From Synergistaceae bacterium (GTDB lineage Bacteria > Synergistota > Synergistia > Synergistales > Synergistaceae): a DNA stretch of 64,000 nt. The translations under genes and the position numbers were made by a program. The notes beneath the pieces were generated by a model. That model was given only the letters and a program-made list of their open reading frames with translations. It ran no database searches and was not told where the DNA came from. This document shows positions 1 to 7,999 of the stretch, piece after piece (positions within the stretch are counted from its first letter, which is position 1; each line of letters opens with the position of its first letter). The stretch covers positions 62,001 through 126,000 of the forward strand of contig JAUNHV010000002.1 in NCBI GenBank assembly GCA_030523725.1. The letters run 5' to 3'.

Positions 1-2
1 TT

Positions 3-563
3 GGTCTAACGATTGTAGCAATGGCTTATAGCATAGGTAATACTTCAGGTTGCCATATTAACCCAGCCGTTTCTCTTGGTATCTTTATGACAGGTGGTAT
101 AAGTCTCTCCGAGTTTCTTCAATACATTATTGCCCAGTGTCTTGGTGCTCTTGCAGGTAGCGGTGTTCTCTATGCAATCTTTGAGTTAGGTGATGTATTA
201 GATATGACGGGTGGTCTTGCTTCGAATGGACTTGGTGGTGTTGGTGGCTCTGCCGCAGCAGGCTTACTGGTTGAGATTATTCTCACATTCATTTTTGTCC
301 TTGCAATTCTTGGGGTGAATTCCAAAAAAGCTTCACACGGTTCTTTTGCTGGACTTGTAGTTGGGTTAACATTGACCTTGGTTCACATCTTAGGCATCGG
401 GCTTACCGGAACATCTGTGAACCCAGCTAGAAGTTTTGGACCAGCTGTCATTGCAGCAATCACAGGACATACAGAGCCTATTGCCTGCCTTTGGGTGTTC
501 ATCGTTGGACCTCTACTTGGTGCTGTTCTTGCTGCACTTGTTTATAAGTTTTTAGATGATTAA
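3..563 (+). CDS. Aquaporin (AqpZ-like MIP channel), 5' end outside window
   Basis: Membrane water channel of the MIP family. The open frame runs in from the left edge (first codons read G-L-T-I-V-A before M-A-Y-S), so the start and first helices are missing; the Met at 21 is internal. Both pore motifs are present: NPAV in the first half and NPAR (in GTSVNPARSFGPA) in the second. The His in the helix before the second NPA (LTLVHILGIG) together with the NPAR arginine matches the narrow selectivity filter of water-selective AqpZ rather than glycerol facilitators. The gene ends at a strong hairpin shared with the convergent gene. Family assignment is secure; water selectivity is inferred. Confidence 0.9.
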   Translation, partial: GLTIVAMAYSIGNTSGCHINPAVSLGIFMTGGISLSEFLQYIIAQCLGALAGSGVLYAIFELGDVLDMTGGLASNGLGGVGGSAAAGLLVEIILTFIFVLAILGVNSKKASHGSFAGLVVGLTLTLVHILGIGLTGTSVNPARSFGPAVIAAITGHTEPIACLWVFIVGPLLGAVLAALVYKFLDD

Positions 564-572
564 TTGTAAATA

Positions 573-630
573 GTAAACAATACAAAAAGAGTTTCGGTTA
601 ATTTGCCGAAACTCTTTTTGTATTGTTTAC
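573..630. terminator. Bidirectional intrinsic terminator
   Basis: A perfect 25-bp inverted repeat (573-597 and 606-630) with an 8-nt loop lies between two convergent genes. The stem carries A-runs on one side and T-runs on the other, so it gives a hairpin followed by a U-rich stretch in either direction. The right arm overlaps the stop codon of the leftward Aas-type gene. Confidence 0.9.
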
Positions 631-2780
631 AGCTTTTCCATTAGTGAGGGGTAGTCGGTTTTTCCATTGCCCAAAAGCGGTAATTCTGTCATATAAACAA
701 GCTTTTTGGGAATTGCAATTTCTGCCATACCAATTTCTGATAATGCATTTTTAACTTCTTGACACTTAAGATTAGAATCAGTGGTTACAGCTACAATTAC
801 CTCTTTTTCTCCTATCGTTTGTGCGACGACAGCAAAGACCTTATCAGGGTAGATTGTTTGTAATGCTTCTTCTATTGACGGTAGAGACACCATTTCACCA
901 CCAAGCTTTGCAAATCGCTTTGCTCTGCCTAGTACAGTAACGTATCCCAAGTCATCTATTTTTACAATATCACCGGTGTCGTACCAACCATCTTTTAATG
1001 GTTCAATTACGCCAGGAGCAGTAGCACGCATATAGCCCTTCATAATGCTATCCCCTTTTAGCCAAAGCCTTCCACCCTCTGCTACACCTTCTATTGGCTC
1101 AAGGCGATATTCAAGTCCCTCAACAATTGGACCAACTGTGCCAGTTTTGTGGTGTGCATAGTAATTGTGGGCGACAATAGGTGAACATTCAGTTACTCCG
1201 TAACCTTCAGTAATGCGGATATTAAAACGCTCCATCCAAAGGTTTTGTGTGGATGCCTTCGTTTTTTCTCCACCTTGAACAACAATTCGCATTGTTGCAA
1301 AGTCATAGTTGTCACTTGCTGCTTTGCCATATCCGGCAAGAAATGTATCTGTGGCAAAAAGAATTGTAATACGTTCGTCGTAACACAAGCTAGCGATGGT
1401 CTTGTATTGTAACGGAGTGGGATAGAAATAGGCCATGAAGCCAAGCACCATGGGGAAGTAAATTCCGCAAAGCCCAAATGAGTGAAAGATTGGCAAAACA
1501 CAAAGGGCTCTATCAGTGCGGTAAAAATCAACTCTTGTTACAGTTTGGTAAGCATTTGTGTTTATGTTTTTGTATGACAGGACGACGCCCTTTGGAAGAC
1601 CTTCACTGCCTGATGTGAAGAGAAGGTAGGCTGGGTTTTCTGTTTCCTGTAGGAGCTTAGTACTTGCCTTTCTAGCAGAAACAAAATATGTCTTAAGAGC
1701 TTTACACAACTTTTGCCATGCCGTAATTAAATGTGCTTCATTTTCTAGGTAAACAATTTTGCATCCTGCTTCTTCTGCCGCGTTTGTGAGGTGTTCTAGT
1801 TTACCTATGGTAACAAATTTGCGAGAAGTAATAACAGTTTTTATACCGCCTATTTTCAGACAATTTTTTAGTTGTTTTACTCCTTGTGAGAAGTTTAGCA
1901 TCGCAGGAACTTTTTTCATTTTTTGCAGTGCAAAAATTGTTACTGCACCAGCTACTGAAGTTGGTAAAAGAACACCAACATACTGTTCCTTTATTTTTAC
2001 CTTTTTTATTAGGTATTCAAAAAGTAAGACTCGAGTGATAAATCCATTGTATGTAATTGGTTCTGAGCCAACATCACAATAAAGCTCTGTTTTCCCCCCA
2101 TAGGTTGCTCTACTATCCAGCAAAACGTCCCAAGTGGGTTTGTGGCGACGTCGGGCAACAAGAGCTGCATTGTCCATTATACGTTCTAATGCTCTGCCTG
2201 CCTTTGCGTATTTTATACGAGATTTACGTTGTTGCTCGTCAATATCGTTACCGTCCAGCTGTAATCTTAAATCTTGAACAGGAAGAATTGTTATCTCGAC
2301 ATGAGTAAACAAGCGTGGCCACTTCTTGTGTGTCAAACGGGAGAAGTGCGTGCGTTCTGTTCCTTCAATGTGAATTGGAAGAACGCGTGCCCCAGTGTGT
2401 AACGCGATTGCAGCGACACCTGCAGAAACCTTCATTGGATTTCCAGTTGTAGTTGGCTGTAATTCCGGAAATATTACACATCTGCCACCATTTTTTAAAA
2501 GGTTGAAGAAATATTTTAATGTAATCGGAGAGTCCGCATCTAGAATGTGGGTTTCAGCAAGAGGTAAGAAGTATTTCACATATCTTTTTTGAGCTAGGCG
2601 ACGTTCCACTGCAAATGGAACAGGCTCAGGCAAAAAAAGTGCCAAGAGCAAAGGATCTATGAAAGAAACATAATTTGGAGCAATTAACACTCCGTCTCCC
2701 ATGTTCTTCCAATTTTCAATCCCCTTGATCTTGACTCTAAAGAAAAATCTAATTATTAATTTAGTTAAAAATCTTTTCAT
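627..2780 (-). CDS. aas: Aas-type fused lysophospholipid acyltransferase / acyl-ACP synthetase
   Basis: Two-domain protein of the Aas family, which in E. coli re-acylates lysophosphatidylethanolamine at the inner membrane. An N-terminal PlsC-like domain (about residues 10-200) is followed by an AMP-forming ligase with the P-loop TSGSEGLPKG, the GYGVTECSP motif and GWYDTGD. The start at 2780 gives 717 aa, the length of E. coli Aas (about 719); the frame stays open further upstream only because the start region is tandemly duplicated. Odd: the acyltransferase HX4D motif reads N-Y37-V-S-F-I-D42, with Tyr for the catalytic His, and FPEG-x-R reads FPELQ (residues 104-108). The ligase half looks intact, so acyl activation may survive while acyl transfer may not. 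Confidence 0.87.
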   Translation of the reverse strand: MKRFLTKLIIRFFFRVKIKGIENWKNMGDGVLIAPNYVSFIDPLLLALFLPEPVPFAVERRLAQKRYVKYFLPLAETHILDADSPITLKYFFNLLKNGGRCVIFPELQPTTTGNPMKVSAGVAAIALHTGARVLPIHIEGTERTHFSRLTHKKWPRLFTHVEITILPVQDLRLQLDGNDIDEQQRKSRIKYAKAGRALERIMDNAALVARRRHKPTWDVLLDSRATYGGKTELYCDVGSEPITYNGFITRVLLFEYLIKKVKIKEQYVGVLLPTSVAGAVTIFALQKMKKVPAMLNFSQGVKQLKNCLKIGGIKTVITSRKFVTIGKLEHLTNAAEEAGCKIVYLENEAHLITAWQKLCKALKTYFVSARKASTKLLQETENPAYLLFTSGSEGLPKGVVLSYKNINTNAYQTVTRVDFYRTDRALCVLPIFHSFGLCGIYFPMVLGFMAYFYPTPLQYKTIASLCYDERITILFATDTFLAGYGKAASDNYDFATMRIVVQGGEKTKASTQNLWMERFNIRITEGYGVTECSPIVAHNYYAHHKTGTVGPIVEGLEYRLEPIEGVAEGGRLWLKGDSIMKGYMRATAPGVIEPLKDGWYDTGDIVKIDDLGYVTVLGRAKRFAKLGGEMVSLPSIEEALQTIYPDKVFAVVAQTIGEKEVIVAVTTDSNLKCQEVKNALSEIGMAEIAIPKKLVYMTELPLLGNGKTDYPSLMEKL

Positions 2781-3043
2781 TTGCCCTCGACATCTCCGAA
2801 GATATTTTATGTAACTAATATATACACATAGTGTTATTATTGTAGCATAATAGCTAAAATTGTTCTTCCAATTTTCAATCCCCTTGATCTTGACTCTAAA
2901 GAAAAATCTAATTATTAATTTAGTTAAAAATCTTTTCATTTGCCCTCGACATCTTCGAAGATATTTTATGTAACTAATATATACACAGTAGAAGCATCTA
3001 CCAACTTCCCCTAGTGTTATTATTGTAGCATAATAGCTAAAAT
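2702..3043. repeat. Imperfect tandem duplication of promoter, leader and start of aas
   Basis: Copy 1 is 2702-2860 (159 bp) and copy 2 is 2861-3043 (183 bp). They are the same apart from one C/T difference (CTCCG versus CTTCG) and a 24-bp block present only in copy 2, which holds a small inverted repeat (GTAGA-AGCA-TCTAC). On the minus strand each copy carries a -10 box, leader, Shine-Dalgarno region, ATG and about the first 26 codons of aas. Both copy lengths are multiples of three, so the frame stays open across both. Starting at the copy-2 ATG (2939) would give a 770-aa protein with a repeated N-terminus. The near identity indicates a recent event. Confidence 0.92.
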
Positions 3044-3050
3044 ATAACAA
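3022..3050 (-). promoter_or_regulatory. Probable sigma-70-type promoter of aas
   Basis: On the minus strand TTGTTA (3050-3045) is separated by 17 nt from TACAAT (3027-3022), preceded by TGC as an extended -10. Copy 1 of the tandem repeat has the same extended -10 (2844-2839) but no -35-like hexamer at the right distance, so the distal copy holds the better promoter. Confidence 0.6.
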
Positions 3051-3070
3051 TAATTTTGGCAAGATTAGCA

Positions 3071-3110
3071 AAAAAATATAGAGTTAGCATTTGCTAACTC
3101 TATATTTTTT
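3071..3110. terminator. Intrinsic terminator after the leftward 5'-nucleotidase
   Basis: Perfect inverted repeat (3071-3089 and 3092-3110, 2-nt loop) with A-runs at one end and T-runs at the other, just beyond the stop codon of the leftward nucleotidase gene. It should end that transcript before the aas promoter and could act in both directions. Confidence 0.85.
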
Positions 3111-3116
3111 ACTAAT

Positions 3117-4859
3117 TTATTTTACAATTATACGTCCTTCGGGCTTTGAATATTTACTTGCAGAGACCTTACCATGCAAGAAATTCTCGACATATTTTAC
3201 ATAGGTCTTAAAGTAGTGGTCGTTACTAATTGTGTTTAATAATTTACAGTTTTCTGTAATTGTGTTTCCATCGCCTCCCGAAACGAGACCGAAAGAATTA
3301 CCAGCGGCGGTGTAGGTTTTCTTTGGATCAATCGGAACTTCCTTGCCATCATCAGTAACAAGCTTTACAGACACAACACGGCGCTTACCTTTAATTGCTT
3401 TGAAAAGACTATTCTCTATGATGACTGGGGTTGGAATTGAACTATCAACTACGACCTTGAGCCCTGACACATGCATAAAAGCACCGTTTTCCTCGCTTGG
3501 CTCTTTGCTTTTTGGGTCGAAATGAAGATTTTCGTACTTATCAGTCTTAGAGTAGGCAAATTCAAGAAGATCAAGTAACTGTTGTCCAGTTACCTCTATC
3601 TTTGCAAGGAAGCCGACGGCAGGATAAAGTTCGAAAAGATCTTTTTCTGTCAATTGACCTTTTTTGATTTTTGCCTTCATGCCTCCACCATTCATAAGAC
3701 CGATTTGTGCACCAGCAACGTAGCGTGCAGCATCCGCACAGAAATTGCCAAATGGTATTTCAGCAACCTTTGAAAGACGCTCACCCTTCTCGTTCAAGCG
3801 AGTCATGGTGACCTCGCTCTCTCCGACCTTGCGCGAAAGCAGTTTATCCATCTGACCTACAATTGCGTCAATTTTCTTTTGTATTGCTTCGTCACGAACG
3901 ACCTTTCCATCTTTTGTAACATCTTTTTTGTTGATTAGCTCTGTTGCAGCTGTCTTGTCGTCATAAATTGTGACATGACCGACATTTTCCAACCAGCAGC
4001 CTGTGCTTGTAATCGGGACAATCTTACCGCTCTTATCCTTCTCTTCACGACGAGGCAAAACGGAGTGAGAGTGACTATCCAGAACAAGATCTGCACCAGT
4101 AACATTATGGACAAGGTCAACTGACTGGTATGGGGCAAAGTTTTCGTCTGTACCAAGGTGGGTAAGAAGAATAACCATTTCTGCCCCTGCCTTGCGGCAA
4201 GAATTGATTGCCTGCTGTATACTTTCATAGAAGGTGAAACGATCTTGAGCAGCTCCTCTTCCCCAAAGACTCCAAACAAATTTTCCATCTTGCATGAAGT
4301 ATCTTGGGTTACCGTCAGTAATTGACTTCGGAGTTGTTACACCAACAAATCCGATCTTCATCTTCTTTCCCTTGCCATAATTAACGGTTTCAATGGTAAA
4401 TGGCTTAATCATGCTAAGTGGGTTTTTGCCAGGACCGGTGTAAACAAGGTTTGCAACAAGCCAGTGCTTGGTGTTACTGCGTTTGACTGCTTTAACCAAT
4501 GCGGGGAAAAGATAGTCGAATGCGTGGTTGCCAAGGATTGCGATGTCATAATGCAAAAGGTTCATGATATCGACTGAATACTCACCAAAGGAAAAAACAC
4601 CGTAAGCAGTGCCTTGGATAGCATCGCCTAAATCAATGAGGAACAACTTTCTGTTTGGATTTTTGCTTTGCAAGTCCTTCTTTATTGCAGCAACGCCAGC
4701 GAAACCGATATTTTCACTGTAATGACAGTGAGTGTCGTGTGTGAAAAGGATTTCGGCCACTGTCTCCGCTGCAATACTGCTGGAGCAAAAACAAACCAAA
4801 AGAACAAAAGAAACTAAAAGCGTCTTAAATGTGTGTTGAAATTTTTTTGTAAAAGTCAT
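3117..4859 (-). CDS. Secreted 5'-nucleotidase / 2',3'-cyclic phosphodiesterase family protein
   Basis: Exported metallophosphoesterase of the UshA/5'-nucleotidase family, expected to dephosphorylate nucleotides outside the inner membrane. The start at 4859 is chosen because AGGGAG lies 8 nt upstream; it gives 580 aa beginning with a signal peptide (charged start, hydrophobic core, cut probably after SSSIAA). Metallophosphatase motifs run D-T-H-C-H, GDAIQGT, GNHAFDY, THLGTDE and DSHSHS; a C-terminal 5'-nucleotidase domain follows (about residues 360-560, with NGGGMK and SGGDGN). The usual GNHE is GNHA here; the metal-binding Asn and His remain. A paralogue lies at 29414-31033. Substrate is not predictable from sequence. 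Confidence 0.87.
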   Translation of the reverse strand: MTFTKKFQHTFKTLLVSFVLLVCFCSSSIAAETVAEILFTHDTHCHYSENIGFAGVAAIKKDLQSKNPNRKLFLIDLGDAIQGTAYGVFSFGEYSVDIMNLLHYDIAILGNHAFDYLFPALVKAVKRSNTKHWLVANLVYTGPGKNPLSMIKPFTIETVNYGKGKKMKIGFVGVTTPKSITDGNPRYFMQDGKFVWSLWGRGAAQDRFTFYESIQQAINSCRKAGAEMVILLTHLGTDENFAPYQSVDLVHNVTGADLVLDSHSHSVLPRREEKDKSGKIVPITSTGCWLENVGHVTIYDDKTAATELINKKDVTKDGKVVRDEAIQKKIDAIVGQMDKLLSRKVGESEVTMTRLNEKGERLSKVAEIPFGNFCADAARYVAGAQIGLMNGGGMKAKIKKGQLTEKDLFELYPAVGFLAKIEVTGQQLLDLLEFAYSKTDKYENLHFDPKSKEPSEENGAFMHVSGLKVVVDSSIPTPVIIENSLFKAIKGKRRVVSVKLVTDDGKEVPIDPKKTYTAAGNSFGLVSGGDGNTITENCKLLNTISNDHYFKTYVKYVENFLHGKVSASKYSKPEGRIIVK

Positions 4860-4881
4860 AATCCACACTCCCTTCATGCGC

Positions 4882-4910
4882 ATTTTCGCAAAAAAATTAT
4901 TTTTTGTCAA
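4882..4910 (-). promoter_or_regulatory. Promoter of the leftward 5'-nucleotidase gene
   Basis: On the minus strand a perfect TTGACA (4910-4905) is followed after 17 nt by GAAAAT (4887-4882). The start codon at 4859 is close, so the leader is short. The promoter is divergent from that of tRNA-Ala. Confidence 0.55.
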
Positions 4911-4969
4911 TTACAATATTGAAATTTGTATAAAAAAAACGTAAAAAAACGAAGGGGTAAAACTAACTC

Positions 4970-4998
4970 TTGACAGAGGCAGAATTTTGCTATATAAT
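4970..4998 (+). promoter_or_regulatory. Consensus promoter of tRNA-Ala
   Basis: TTGACA (4970-4975) and TATAAT (4993-4998) with an exact 17-nt spacer, about 13 nt before the tRNA 5' end. Both hexamers are perfect, as expected for a strongly expressed stable RNA. Confidence 0.9.
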
Positions 4999-5011
4999 TC
5001 GCGTCGTGCTA

Positions 5012-5087
<76 letters not shown>

Positions 5088-5100
5088 TTTGTGAAAATTG

Positions 5101-5122
5101 AGGTGCGTAAGCACCTTTTTTT
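5101..5122 (+). terminator. Intrinsic terminator of tRNA-Ala
   Basis: AGGTGC, loop GTAA, GCACCT, then a run of T residues, starting 13 nt after the tRNA CCA end. Confidence 0.88.
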
Positions 5123-5233
5123 GTTTATATGACTTTACCTCGTTACAATCCATTTTTTAATAGAACAGAATTTTACGTTTACGGTAAGTACTTTTCATAA
5201 ACAATGCCACCCTGCATTGTCATAGTGTTTAAC

Positions 5234-5262
5234 TTGACAGTGTTTTGATGGTAACTTATAAT
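5234..5262 (+). promoter_or_regulatory. Promoter of the LpxL-type gene cluster
   Basis: TTGACA (5234-5239), 17-nt spacer, TATAAT (5257-5262): both hexamers perfect. The predicted start is about 60 nt before the ATG at 5328. It probably drives the acyltransferase, RNase H-fold and macro-domain genes, which overlap one another. Confidence 0.85.
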
Positions 5263-5327
5263 TTAATTCAAGGTGTTTTATGCAATGATTCTAACAAAAA
5301 ATAGCAAATTAAAAAAAGGAAATCAAC

Positions 5328-6221
5328 ATGTCACAACCAGTGATTTATCGTGCTCTTTATGCTTATAGAAATATTGTATCGCTTTTGCCACGCAGGACAG
5401 CTTCACGTCTTGGTGGTGCGATAGGAAAACTTATTTATTACTTGAACCATAAAAAAACTGTTCAAGCAATAGCACGCGTGGAAAAATATCTCGGTGTTTC
5501 GCATAAAGAGGCAAAAAAAATTATAAAAAAATGCTACTGGCACTTTGGAGCAGCTGCGACAGAGTTTGTACGCTTGCCACATGATGCAAATCATATTACT
5601 GATTTTGTTGAGCAAGATGGAGCAGAGTATGTCTTGAACCCTATAAAAGAAGGTAGGGGAGTGTTACTTGTCACGGCTCACATTGGCAACTGGGAATATG
5701 CTGCAAGTGCTTTGGCACACATTGGCGTGCCTATAAATGGACTTGGTGCTGACCAGCGTGATGAACGCATTACACAGATGATAGCAGATATTCGTACGGC
5801 AGCAGGAGTAAAGCCACTCGGCAAGGCAAGTGACCTTAGGGCTGTGCTTGGTGCTTTGCGAAAGGGAGAAATGATAGCAGTGCCTATTGATCAAGATCCA
5901 AAAGAAAAGGGATTGCCTTCGCCATTTTTGGGGCATATTGCAAGCACACCGCTTGGCGTGGCAAAATTGGCAGAAAAAACTGGCTGTGCTGTGGTTGTTG
6001 GTGCTTGCCTTAGAAAGCCTAATGGCGATTTTGTTTCAAAATATTTGCCACCTTTGGAAATGGCAGGGGGCAAAAAATTTGGAGAAGATTTGCAGGCGAG
6101 CCTTGACCTTGCAAATGAAAAAATTTCAGATTTCATAAGGGAAAACTCGTGGCAGTGGCTTTGGCTTTACCCACGTTGGGAGTCTGTTGAAAGAGGGCTT
6201 TTTAATGAAGATAGGAATTGA
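5328..6221 (+). CDS. LpxL/HtrB-type lipid A (Kdo-lipid) acyltransferase
   Basis: Inner-membrane acyltransferase of the LpxL/LpxM family, which adds a secondary acyl chain to lipid A from acyl-ACP. It has the HX4E catalytic motif HIGNWE (near residue 118), the PIDQDPKEKG segment with PSPFLG, and the late WQWLWLYPRW motif typical of the family; 297 aa is a normal length. AAAGGAAATCAAC precedes the ATG. It overlaps the next gene by 17 nt, suggesting coupling. With LpxA, LpxC and LpxD elsewhere in the window it supports lipid A synthesis. Chain length and position specificity cannot be read from the sequence. Confidence 0.87.
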   Translation: MSQPVIYRALYAYRNIVSLLPRRTASRLGGAIGKLIYYLNHKKTVQAIARVEKYLGVSHKEAKKIIKKCYWHFGAAATEFVRLPHDANHITDFVEQDGAEYVLNPIKEGRGVLLVTAHIGNWEYAASALAHIGVPINGLGADQRDERITQMIADIRTAAGVKPLGKASDLRAVLGALRKGEMIAVPIDQDPKEKGLPSPFLGHIASTPLGVAKLAEKTGCAVVVGACLRKPNGDFVSKYLPPLEMAGGKKFGEDLQASLDLANEKISDFIRENSWQWLWLYPRWESVERGLFNEDRN

Positions 6222-6636
6222 CCCTGGACATTATAAAATAGGTGTAGCTTTTGTTGAAGGTGACAAATTGCTTTTTTCTGCCATTGTTCCACAGGCAAAA
6301 AGGGAAATTTTGTTTTTCGCTTTGCGTGCAAATGATTTTTCTGCCCTTGCAGAATATAAATGTGAGGGAAATTTCTCTACCATACAAGACAAGAGCATAG
6401 ATTTAATCTGTCTTGGTGATGGAACAGGGCACGACAAATTTGCGCAAGAGCTTGCTCTCAATGTAAAGCTTGTGAACGAAAAAAATTCAACAATGGAAGC
6501 ACGTGGTGAATATTTCAAGCTCCATAAACCACGTTTTTGGCAGAGATTTTTACCTCATGGACTTTGGCTTCCGCCACGCAACATTGATGACCTCGCAGCC
6601 TATGTCATAGCAAAGAGAGGAACGGAGACAAAATGA
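6205..6636 (+). CDS. RNase H-fold protein of RuvC/YqgF type, function unknown
   Basis: A 143-aa protein beginning MKIGIDPG, the first beta strand and Asp of RNase H-fold nucleases such as RuvC and YqgF. A second acidic residue in VNEKNST and a third in [10 protein letters not shown] near the C-terminus give the D..E..D spacing expected of a metal-dependent active site. The ATG at 6205 is preferred because GAGGG lies 8 nt upstream; an in-frame TTG at 6187 lacks this. It overlaps the LpxL-type gene by 17 nt and the macro-domain gene by the ATGA tetranucleotide. It is not a convincing RuvC or YqgF orthologue over its full length, so only the fold is claimed. Confidence 0.6.
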   Translation: MKIGIDPGHYKIGVAFVEGDKLLFSAIVPQAKREILFFALRANDFSALAEYKCEGNFSTIQDKSIDLICLGDGTGHDKFAQELALNVKLVNEKNSTMEARGEYFKLHKPRFWQRFLPHGLWLPPRNIDDLAAYVIAKRGTETK

Positions 6637-7100
6637 GCTTTAAGATAATCTATGGTGATATAACTCGTCAAACTGCAGATGCTATTGTAAACGCAGCAAA
6701 CAAAAGTTTGCTCGGCGGTGGTGGTGTTGACGGAGCAATCCACAGAGCGGCAGGGAGCGAATTGCTTGCAGAATGTTGCACCCTTGGAGGTTGCGAAACT
6801 GGCGAAGCAAAGATAACAAAAGGCTATAACTTACCTGCTCGTTTTGTTATCCATACGGTCGGTCCCGTGTATCGTGACGGACATCACGGCGAGGAAGAAA
6901 AACTAGCCAACTGCTACAAAAATTCTTTAGCTCTTGCAAAAGCGAATGGTTGCAAAACTGTCATATTTCCTTTGATATCTGCTGGCGTTTACGGTTACCC
7001 AAAGGAAGAAGCAAAAGCAGTTGCAGAAAGTGAGATAAAAAATTTCTTGCAAGAAAATGGCGACGAAATGGAAGTCAGTTTGATTTTGTATGAACGGTAA
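6633..7100 (+). CDS. Macro-domain protein (O-acetyl-ADP-ribose deacetylase-like, YmdB type)
   Basis: Single macro domain covering almost all 155 residues. Ligand-binding signatures are clear: [20 protein letters not shown], then [14 protein letters not shown], and [13 protein letters not shown] followed by [12 protein letters not shown]. Proteins of this type bind ADP-ribose and remove O-acetyl or ADP-ribosyl groups. The start codon overlaps the upstream stop (ATGA), so it is very likely translationally coupled to the RNase H-fold gene and belongs to the LpxL-type transcript. The in vivo substrate is unknown. Confidence 0.92.
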   Translation: MSFKIIYGDITRQTADAIVNAANKSLLGGGGVDGAIHRAAGSELLAECCTLGGCETGEAKITKGYNLPARFVIHTVGPVYRDGHHGEEEKLANCYKNSLALAKANGCKTVIFPLISAGVYGYPKEEAKAVAESEIKNFLQENGDEMEVSLILYER

Positions 7101-7141
7101 ATGAAAGGTGATTTACTAGCTGTTTGAAAATTTTGACATTA

Positions 7142-7170
7142 TTTACACTGAAAAAGAAAAAAAATAGTAA
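7142..7170 (+). promoter_or_regulatory. Possible promoter of proX
   Basis: TTTACA (7142-7147), 17-nt spacer, TAGTAA (7165-7170), 26 nt before the ATG. The -10 box is weak and a run of A residues fills the spacer, so this is tentative. Confidence 0.35.
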
Positions 7171-7196
7171 TAACATTATACAGGAGATAAAAGTTA

Positions 7197-7754
7197 ATGG
7201 CAGAGTTAACGTTAGTGAAGGGACGTCCTACGGAATTAACTGGACGTTTAGACAAAGAAATAAGAACATATAATCTTTTGGATAGGCTTGGAATTGTATA
7301 TGAGCGAGTGGATCACGAGGGTGCGGAAACAATGGAAGCTTGTGTTGAAATTAACAAAACAATTGCGCCAGCAGCAATTTGCAAAAATCTGTTTTTATGT
7401 AATACGCAAAGGACAAAGTTTTATCTTCTCATGGTAAAAGGAGAAAAAAAATTCAAAACTAAAAATGTATCCAAACAGATTAATAGTGCTAGACTTTCGT
7501 TTGCTCCATCAGAAGATATGAAAAAATATTTGGATATAACTCCTGGCTCTGTCAGTGTGTTGGGCTTGATGAATGACAAAAATAATAGTGTTCAGCTCTT
7601 AGTAGATAAAGACATAATAAATTCTGAATATGTTGGTTGTCATCCATGCATAAATACATCAAGTTTACGGCTAAAAACTAGTGATGTTTTTGACAAATTC
7701 TTAAAAGCAATTCATCATGATTACATTGTGGTTGAGTTAGACGATGAGGAATAA
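7197..7754 (+). CDS. ProX/PrdX-type prolyl-tRNA deacylase (YbaK superfamily)
   Basis: Stand-alone trans-editing protein of the ProX/PrdX branch of the YbaK/INS superfamily, which hydrolyses mischarged Ala-tRNA(Pro). The family core can be followed: YERVDHEGAETMEACVEI, the lysine-containing CKNLFLCN, FYLLMVKGEKKFKTK, and the late GCHPCINTSSLRLKT. Length (185 aa) is normal. The Shine-Dalgarno CAGGAG is well placed. No prolyl-tRNA synthetase gene is adjacent. A hairpin terminator follows, so it is probably a single-gene transcript. Confidence 0.85.
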   Translation: MAELTLVKGRPTELTGRLDKEIRTYNLLDRLGIVYERVDHEGAETMEACVEINKTIAPAAICKNLFLCNTQRTKFYLLMVKGEKKFKTKNVSKQINSARLSFAPSEDMKKYLDITPGSVSVLGLMNDKNNSVQLLVDKDIINSEYVGCHPCINTSSLRLKTSDVFDKFLKAIHHDYIVVELDDEE

Positions 7755-7807
7755 TATCAACATCTTTACGATCAACAATTCACTTTGCCTATGCTCAAGA
7801 AAAATTA

Positions 7808-7845
7808 CAGAGGAGAGAAACAATAAAAATTGATTCTCTCCTCTG
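7808..7845 (+). terminator. Hairpin terminator after proX
   Basis: CAGAGGAGAGAA (7808-7819) pairs with TTCTCTCCTCTG (7834-7845) as a perfect 12-bp stem, followed by TGCTTTT. It lies 53 nt after the proX stop. Confidence 0.75.
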
Positions 7846-7850
7846 TGCTT

Positions 7851-7936
7851 TTACCTATGGATTTACACCTCTCTCAAACCTCTGCCAGTAACTTCCATTG
7901 CGTTCATGCGTTTGAGTTACCTATGGATTTACACCT
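7851..7936 (+). repeat. 20-nt direct repeat, two copies 66 nt apart
   Basis: TTACCTATGGATTTACACCT occurs identically at 7851-7870 and 7917-7936. The spacer begins and ends with CTCAAAC and GTTTGAG, which can pair, so the second copy directly follows a potential hairpin. No third copy is visible here. Confidence 0.85.
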
Positions 7937-7999
7937 TGAGCTCAAATATTGCCATTATGGCGAAATCGTCGGCTTATCCGATCGCACAATGTGTGCATT

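Noticed and set aside
2781-3071. N-terminal extension of the aas reading frame to 814 aa
   Set aside because: It is the duplicated promoter/leader block read through; the proximal ATG at 2780 gives the exact family length. The extension is reported as a repeat, not as normal coding sequence.
5120-5233. Possible small gene after tRNA-Ala
   Set aside because: No open frame with a ribosome site; the stretch only leads into the promoter at 5234.
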